A stretch of DNA of 64,000 bases from Ruminococcus sp. AM36-2AA (GTDB taxonomy: Bacteria > Bacillota > Clostridia > Lachnospirales > Lachnospiraceae), in NCBI RefSeq assembly GCF_003461955.1, contig NZ_QTYB01000008.1:95827-159826 (forward strand). Direction: 5' to 3'. Shown in pieces: positions 61,130 through 64,000 of this stretch. Within the stretch, counting starts at the first letter, position 1. The number at the start of each line of letters is the position of its first letter. Below the pieces are notes generated by a model. That model saw only the letters and a program-made list of their open reading frames with translations. It did not search any database and had not been told where the DNA came from. The translations under genes and the position numbers were made by a program.

Positions 61130-61765
61130 TTACTGCTTCCGTATCTGTTTCTTCTCTTTTCCATAAAGAAACGGCCTTGCCACTGTCCGGTTGAAAAACT
61201 CGATCAGTGGGCCCATAAAAAATGCGGTAACAAGAGTTCCGGCCCCAACAACCGCCCCCATAAAAAATCCGGCCGCAGTTGTGATCACATCCGTCCCGAT
61301 CCTGCACATGCGGAAAGGGATCCGGGTTCTTTTATCCAGGATCAGTGCATAGGCATCATAGGCGGAAACACCCATATCTGCGGTAAAATACAGCGCTGAC
61401 GCAAAACACATCATTACAACAGCGATGCACATCAGAAGTACTCTCACTCCAAATGTCCTCTCCGGCAGATACCTGTCAAAAAGCTGCATACCTTTTTCCA
61501 CGATAATTCCCATAAAAAACAGGTTCAACACAGTTCCAAGTCCGATAAAATGCCGGTCCAGAAAGAACACACCCAGCAACATCAGTGCATTGATGGCAAT
61601 ATAAACATAACTGTATTTTATTCCCGCAAGATTCCACACCCCCATCACAAAACAGGAATTGGGATCTGTTCCAAAATCTGATGCCTTGAAAATGGCCACA
61701 CTGACCCCCGCCAGAAAAATCCCTGCAAATGTCATGAGAACTCTTTTTACCGTTAATGAATTCAT
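61130..61765 (-). CDS. YczE/YitT-like integral membrane protein (second)
   Basis: Protein of 211 residues with five hydrophobic helices. FKASDFGTDPNSCFVMGVWN and YFTADMGVSAYDAYALIL correspond to the YczE family. It has only weak similarity to the protein at 45343. Divergent from an AraC regulator, which suggests regulation by it. AGAGGTGTAAAGAAGAAAG precedes the ATG. Confidence 0.8.
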   Translation of the reverse strand: MNSLTVKRVLMTFAGIFLAGVSVAIFKASDFGTDPNSCFVMGVWNLAGIKYSYVYIAINALMLLGVFFLDRHFIGLGTVLNLFFMGIIVEKGMQLFDRYLPERTFGVRVLLMCIAVVMMCFASALYFTADMGVSAYDAYALILDKRTRIPFRMCRIGTDVITTAAGFFMGAVVGAGTLVTAFFMGPLIEFFNRTVARPFLYGKEKKQIRKQ

Positions 61766-61844
61766 CTTTCTTCTTTACACCTCTGTTCAAATATTTTAAA
61801 CTGATATTACCCTATAACCATGCATCGAAAGGCAGAAAACTCCC

Positions 61845-62690
61845 ATGGAAAACAAACAGGTCCTGAACCATCAGACTTCATCAAAAGAACTTCATCTTAT
61901 TTCCTGCGGCTGGGAAAAATGTACACCAGAACAATCCTATGGTCCGGGTGTCCGGCGGTATTATACCATTCACTTTGTGCTGAGCGGACAGGGTTATTTC
62001 TACATGAATAACCGGAAATATACCATAAAAGCCGGACAGTGCTTTTTCATTCCTCCTGTGACCAGCTCTCTCTATAAGGCAGAACCTTCTGATCCCTGGA
62101 CTTATATCTGGATCTGTTTCAACGGAGAAAATGCTCCCATGCTTTGTGAACACTGCCATCTTACCGAGGAAACTCCGATCCAGCAGCTGGATTCTGTTCT
62201 TCCCTATCAGGAAACCATTCTTGAAATGATGACCCATCCACAGCTGACACCTTCCAGCGAAGCTTATATCCAGAGCGGTCTTTACCGGATCATCGCCATG
62301 CTGGAGGAAGAATTTCACGCTTCCTACACGACCATGGAATCCAACGAAAATTTTTATATCACACAGGCTGTTGATTACATCAAAAAAAGTCCGCTTCAGG
62401 ATATTACTGTGACCGATGTTGCTGACTATCTGCATATCAGCCGCAGTCACCTTTACGGACTTTTTAAAAAACATCTTGGAACCACGCCCCAGGCTTTCCT
62501 GACTTCAGCCAAGATCATCAATGCCCGGGAACTTCTGACGATCACAGATATCCCTGTATCCAGCGTGGCGATCTCCTGCGGATATCAGAATCCTTTTGCC
62601 TTTTCCCGCGCCTTCAAAAAAGAAACCGGCATGACGCCCCGGGAATACCGGGAAAAATATCATCATGCCGAGGATCTTCTGGATTGCTGA
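61845..62690 (+). CDS. AraC-family transcriptional regulator
   Basis: Protein of 281 residues. N-terminal cupin arabinose-binding-like domain (IHFVLSGQGYFYMNNRKYTIKAGQ), C-terminal double HTH (ITVTDVADYLHISRSHLYGLFKKHLG and VSSVAISCGYQNPFAFSRAFKKETGMTPREYR). Similar in layout to MsmR/RafR-type activators of alpha-galactoside genes, and an alpha-galactosidase gene lies at its 3' end on the other strand. AAAGG is 12 bases from the ATG. Confidence 0.9.
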   Translation: MENKQVLNHQTSSKELHLISCGWEKCTPEQSYGPGVRRYYTIHFVLSGQGYFYMNNRKYTIKAGQCFFIPPVTSSLYKAEPSDPWTYIWICFNGENAPMLCEHCHLTEETPIQQLDSVLPYQETILEMMTHPQLTPSSEAYIQSGLYRIIAMLEEEFHASYTTMESNENFYITQAVDYIKKSPLQDITVTDVADYLHISRSHLYGLFKKHLGTTPQAFLTSAKIINARELLTITDIPVSSVAISCGYQNPFAFSRAFKKETGMTPREYREKYHHAEDLLDC

Positions 62691-62705
62691 ATCACTTCTT
62701 CGGAT

Positions 62706-64000
62706 TTACGGAACAACTACCTTTGCATTGTAGTATTCTACTGTCGCATCCATGGTCGGACCTTCGTTATCATACCAGTCGTACGTGATGGTCTCGCCGT
62801 TTTCTCCCCATACTTCCGGGCAGTCGATCTCCTCCCAGTCAAGTGGAACAAAATGCTCTTTCTGTTCTGATGCCCGCAGCATGATCTGATGAAGCTCCTC
62901 AAATTCTTCCGGGTTCAGAACTCCAGGTTTTGCGGATACAAACAGTGGTGTGCCGCTCTTTGCAAGAACGTCTGCCCACTGACGGTTTTTATCCCACGGG
63001 ATCATTCCGAAAATACCTACACAGTCTGCATCAATATGATAAAAAGCATTGTGCTGTGGGAGACGGAATGCCAGTGTATTTACTCCCATTCTTCTGGTAC
63101 GCTCCCAGATACGTCCGCTGGTATCGTCACCGGTCCGGTTCAGGTGCATCAGACCTGCGCCCAGGTGTCCGATAGTGTTGCAGCCGATGATCACTGCGTT
63201 ATTACTGCGGGAAGCATCGTAAACTTCCTGATAAAGCATTTTTACAATTTCTGCACTGGTTTTGGTCTGGTCGTAGAAATGCCATTTCTCCATGGAATTA
63301 TCTCTTAAATTTGCCTCAAATCCCCATTTTCCAAAAAGATCAAAAGTTGAAAAATCATGTTTGATCAGAGTGTATCCCCAGTCGCAGATCCGTTCGATAT
63401 CTCTTCGGATATATGCCAGTGCGTCCGGATGGGACGGGTCGAGACAGTCATTATAGGAAATCCTCCACTCATCCGGGATGTTCTCATCCTCATTAAGAAG
63501 CAGACGTACCCAGATTCCCGGGCGGACACCTTTTTCTTTCAGCTTGTCTGCAAGGCCTTTCATATCCGGGAACTTGGCGTTACCTTTTGTCCATGGTCCT
63601 CCGTTGTATTCGTCCAGGCGGTGATGCTCCTGCCAGCAGTCATCAATAACCATGAATGGAGGATTTTTTACCCCTTCGGTCAGTTTCAGGATGTAATCGG
63701 TATCACTTAAGATCTCCTCTTCAGAGCTGTCGCCGTAAGCATAGTACCAGTTGTTGCTTCCATATACCGGGAACTCCGGGAAAATCGGATCTGTACACAT
63801 TTTTTTGCAGAATTCCTGTGCAGTCTCAAAAGTATCTGCTCCTTCTGATTCCATGCAGACGATCTGTGCGGCATGCAGCTTTCTTCCTTTCAGCTGTACT
63901 CCTGTATTACCGCAGCGAACATCCAGAAATAATGTGATTCCCTTTGTATCTGCCTGCCAGCAGCACATAGCGGAAGGGCGGACCTTTACACCAAAGCAAA
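62706..64000 (-). CDS. Alpha-galactosidase-like GH-D clan glycoside hydrolase (5' end cut off)
   Basis: Visible part: about 431 residues, open to the right edge; the ATG at 63968 is internal. The TIM barrel carries MVIDDCWQ, RPGIWVRLLLNE, LIKHDFSTFD (likely catalytic nucleophile Asp in the KxD motif), IIGCNTIGHLGAG and RTGDDTSGRIWERT (likely acid/base Asp). These suit GH36-like alpha-galactosidases. The C-terminal beta domain is short. No signal peptide can be judged. Convergent with the AraC regulator, 15 bases between the stops and no terminator. Confidence 0.85.
   Translation of the reverse strand, partial: CFGVKVRPSAMCCWQADTKGITLFLDVRCGNTGVQLKGRKLHAAQIVCMESEGADTFETAQEFCKKMCTDPIFPEFPVYGSNNWYYAYGDSSEEEILSDTDYILKLTEGVKNPPFMVIDDCWQEHHRLDEYNGGPWTKGNAKFPDMKGLADKLKEKGVRPGIWVRLLLNEDENIPDEWRISYNDCLDPSHPDALAYIRRDIERICDWGYTLIKHDFSTFDLFGKWGFEANLRDNSMEKWHFYDQTKTSAEIVKMLYQEVYDASRSNNAVIIGCNTIGHLGAGLMHLNRTGDDTSGRIWERTRRMGVNTLAFRLPQHNAFYHIDADCVGIFGMIPWDKNRQWADVLAKSGTPLFVSAKPGVLNPEEFEELHQIMLRASEQKEHFVPLDWEEIDCPEVWGENGETITYDWYDNEGPTMDATVEYYNAKVVVP

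Noticed and set aside
63968..64000. Start of the alpha-galactosidase at the ATG 63968
   Set aside because: The frame continues without a stop to the window edge, no ribosome site precedes this ATG, and the residues before it (FGVKVRPSA) fit the domain.

Overview
The window looks like chromosome of a Gram-positive gut anaerobe of the family Lachnospiraceae, most likely Blautia or a close relative. The reasons are the type II fatty-acid operon with FabK and a fused AccD-AccA, DUF6382, DUF5702 and DUF6320 proteins, a flavodiiron protein ending in rubredoxin, strong Shine-Dalgarno sites (GGAGG) and Rho-independent terminators. No rRNA, tRNA, insertion sequence, prophage or CRISPR array was recognised. 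Most genes lie on the minus strand in long operons. Genus-level assignment is inference.

Region 1 (1-11549, minus): a Gram-positive Tad/Flp (type IVc pilus-like) locus. In transcription order it has a zinc-ribbon/YARHG membrane protein, TadA ATPase, TadB, TadC, a short Flp-like pilin, a TadE-like protein, an 835-aa DUF5702 protein, a second TadE-like protein, an A24 prepilin peptidase, a TPR/WG-repeat protein, and a DUF6382 (probably FHA) protein that leaves the window inside a 48-bp tandem repeat. A promoter precedes the YARHG gene. A metallo-beta-lactamase-fold protein and a GNAT acetyltransferase lie upstream (11586-13470).

Region 2 (13571-28176, minus): two complete oligopeptide/nickel-type ABC importers, a LysR regulator and an unusual 813-aa protein made of methyltransferase, zinc deacylase (AspA/AstE-like) and methyltransferase. 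The two methyltransferase halves are paralogous. I infer an uptake-and-modification system for a small peptide-, acyl-amino-acid- or metallophore-like compound. This is the best candidate in the window for an undescribed system.

Region 3 (28550-35003): endonuclease III, a DUF3877 protein, a condensation-like acyltransferase with a DUF6320 membrane tail paired with an HSL-type alpha/beta hydrolase, an OGG1-type DNA glycosylase, a small HD protein and a solitary HicB-like protein.

Region 4 (35081-45147, minus): the fatty-acid synthesis operon fabH-fabK-fabD-fabG-fabF-accB-fabZ-accC-accDA, followed by a MarR/FabT-like repressor gene. A consensus promoter upstream of fabH is overlapped by a palindrome of the FabT-operator type. 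No acpP is in the cluster.

Region 5 (45200-64000): mostly housekeeping and accessory genes. They are a YczE-like membrane protein; GNAT, MnmM and DUF1294 genes; a Crp/Fnr regulator divergent from a flavodiiron-rubredoxin protein; a glycerate kinase divergent from its CdaR-type regulator; a HAD phosphatase and acylphosphatase; a nitroreductase; a LysR regulator; a secreted four-repeat SH3-like protein; a CbpA-type DnaJ; a PTS EIIC-like protein; a ferredoxin-type aldo/keto reductase; a second YczE-like protein; and an AraC regulator beside an alpha-galactosidase that runs off the right edge. Several intergenic regions carry related palindromic elements.
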